Origin: UBA9410 sp036123635
GTDB lineage: Bacteria > Actinomycetota > Acidimicrobiia > Acidimicrobiales > MedAcidi-G1
NCBI GenBank assembly: GCA_036123635.1
Contig: JAZADL010000093.1
Span: 1-16,383 of the forward strand
Length of the DNA stretch: 16,383 nt
Reading direction: 5' to 3'
Shown: positions 15,242 to 16,383 of the stretch, piece by piece
Position numbering within the stretch: position 1 is the first letter of the stretch
Layout: the number at the start of each line of letters is the position of its first letter
Translations under genes and position numbers: made by a program
Notes under the pieces: model-generated
Databases searched by the model: none
What the model saw: only the letters and a program-made list of their open reading frames with translations
What the model was told of the DNA's origin: nothing

Positions 15242-16383
15242 TCACTCGGCGGGATAGCGCTCGAGCAGCTTTCTGGCGATAACCATCTTCTGGATCTCGC
15301 TCGTTCCCTCGCCGATGATCATTAGCGGGGTGTCGCGAAAGTAGCGCTCCACCGGGAACTCGGTGGTGTAGCCGTTGCCGCCGTGGATGCGTAACGCCTC
15401 GGTGGCGATCTCGAACGCCGCCTCGGAGGCGAACAGCTTGGCCATGCCGGCCTCCATGTCGACCCGTTGCCCGGCGTCGGCCCGCCGGGCGGCGTCGTAG
15501 GTCATGAGGCGGGCCGCCTGCAGTTTGGTAGCCATATCGGCCAACTTGAACTGGATGGCCTGGTGCTCGTAGATGGGTCGGCCGAACGTCTCGCGCTGCT
15601 GGGCGTACCGCATGGCCGCATCGAAGGCCGCCTGGGCTACGCCGACTGACCGGGCAGCCACGTTGATCCGACCTAACTCGAGGGCCGAGAGGGCGTACTG
15701 CCGGCCGTGGCCCATCCCATCGTCTCCGCCCAGCACGTTGGCGTGGGGCACGCGGTGGTCCACGTAGGACATCTCGACCGTCTCCAGGCCTTTGTAGCCC
15801 AGCTTTTCGATGTTTTTCGAGACCGTGATCCCCTCAAACGACCCGCCTGGCTCCTTTTCGACCAGGAAGCAGGTGATGCGGTCGTCGGGGGTGCGGGCCA
15901 TCAGCATGACAAGGGACGACCGCTGGCCGTTGGTGACCCAGAACTTGGTGCCGTTGACTACCCACTCGTCGCCGTCTCGTTCGGCCCGACACCGAATGGC
16001 ACCGGTGTCGCTGCCGGCGTCGGGTTCCGATAGAGAGAAGGCGGCCCGGAACGAACCGTCGCACATCCGGGGCAGGAATCGCTGGCGCTGTTCCTCGGTC
16101 CCGAATCGACCGATCATGGTGGCACCGATCTTGTGTGTGTTGAGGATGCCGGCCAGGGACATGAAGCCTCGGGAGAGTTCCTCGATGATCCTGGCGTAGG
16201 TGGTGATGTCCAGGCCCAGGCCTCCGTACTCCTCGGAGATGGTGGAGCCGAACAGTCCGAAGTCGCACATCTGGTCGAACATGGCCTGGGGGAAGGTGTC
16301 GGAGTGCTCGAACTCGGCGGCGTTCGGCATGACCTCGCGGTCGACCCACGTGCGGATGGTGTCGACGATCTCGTCGGCCAGCG
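15242..16383 (-). CDS. Acyl-CoA dehydrogenase (5' end beyond the right edge)
   Basis: This FAD-dependent acyl-CoA dehydrogenase has 379 residues visible; the reading frame continues past the right edge. An internal ATG at 16330 is not the true start, because the 17 codons upstream (LADEIVDTIRTWVDREV) read as the usual N-terminal helix of the family. Counting from that ATG: EEYGGLGLD (33-41), FSLSEPDAGSDTG (98-110, FAD/substrate-binding strand), VNGTKFWVTNG (125-135), RETFGRPIYEHQAIQ (246-260), LRIHGGNGYTTEFPVER (313-329), FRDTPLMIIGEGTSEIQ (331-347) with catalytic base Glu341. It would introduce a trans double bond at C2-C3 of an acyl-CoA and pass electrons to ETF. It is first among five co-directional genes here, and the stop is 49 bp from the CoxL-like start. 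Chain-length preference is not determined. Confidence 0.95.
   Translation of the reverse strand, partial: LADEIVDTIRTWVDREVMPNAAEFEHSDTFPQAMFDQMCDFGLFGSTISEEYGGLGLDITTYARIIEELSRGFMSLAGILNTHKIGATMIGRFGTEEQRQRFLPRMCDGSFRAAFSLSEPDAGSDTGAIRCRAERDGDEWVVNGTKFWVTNGQRSSLVMLMARTPDDRITCFLVEKEPGGSFEGITVSKNIEKLGYKGLETVEMSYVDHRVPHANVLGGDDGMGHGRQYALSALELGRINVAARSVGVAQAAFDAAMRYAQQRETFGRPIYEHQAIQFKLADMATKLQAARLMTYDAARRADAGQRVDMEAGMAKLFASEAAFEIATEALRIHGGNGYTTEFPVERYFRDTPLMIIGEGTSEIQKMVIARKLLERYPAE

Overview
The window reads as chromosomal DNA of a high-GC actinobacterium. The gene families present are typical of Actinobacteria: a thiolase-like protein of the mycobacterial TLP1 type, a DUF3516-type helicase, an acyl-CoA synthetase/SDR set and an acyl-CoA dehydrogenase. 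An Acidimicrobiia-like (possibly marine) lineage is my best guess. That rests on protein character only, not on a marker gene. There is no rRNA, tRNA, CRISPR array, insertion sequence, prophage gene or long gene-free stretch; the window is almost completely coding.

Layout from left to right. (1) 1-86, minus: the first 28 codons of a probable DtxR/MntR-type regulator, running off the left edge. (2) 170-2792, plus: a two-gene unit encoding a TLP1-like thiolase-fold protein and a nitronate monooxygenase-family flavoprotein. (3) 2830-5598, minus: a three-gene unit, transcribed in the order antibiotic-biosynthesis-monooxygenase (ABM) domain protein, class I AMP-forming acyl-CoA synthetase, short-chain dehydrogenase. 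(4) 5688-9906, plus: a tightly overlapped unit of 3-methyladenine DNA glycosylase I (tag), a luciferase-like flavin oxidoreductase and a large Ski2-like DEFH-box helicase. (5) 9917-16383, minus: five genes with short or overlapping junctions, transcribed in the order acyl-CoA dehydrogenase (start beyond the right edge), CoxL-like molybdenum hydroxylase large subunit, kynurenine/glutamine-transaminase-type aminotransferase, YafV-like omega-amidase, polyprenyl diphosphate synthase.

How the genes may work together. Blocks 2, 3 and the start of block 5 look like acyl-CoA and oxidative catabolism: activation, dehydrogenation, thiolase fold, flavin and molybdenum oxidations. The aminotransferase/omega-amidase pair matches the known two-step glutamine transaminase plus omega-amidase pathway, in which the amidase pulls an otherwise reversible transamination forward. 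Block 4 joins a base-excision repair enzyme to a helicase of unknown role through overlapping stop and start codons.

I see no clear undescribed defence, mobile or RNA system. The items most worth a second look are the transaminase/omega-amidase pair, the molybdenum subunit with no partner subunits nearby and an altered active-site motif, the tag-flavoprotein-helicase unit, and candidate leaderless promoters at the left divergent junction.
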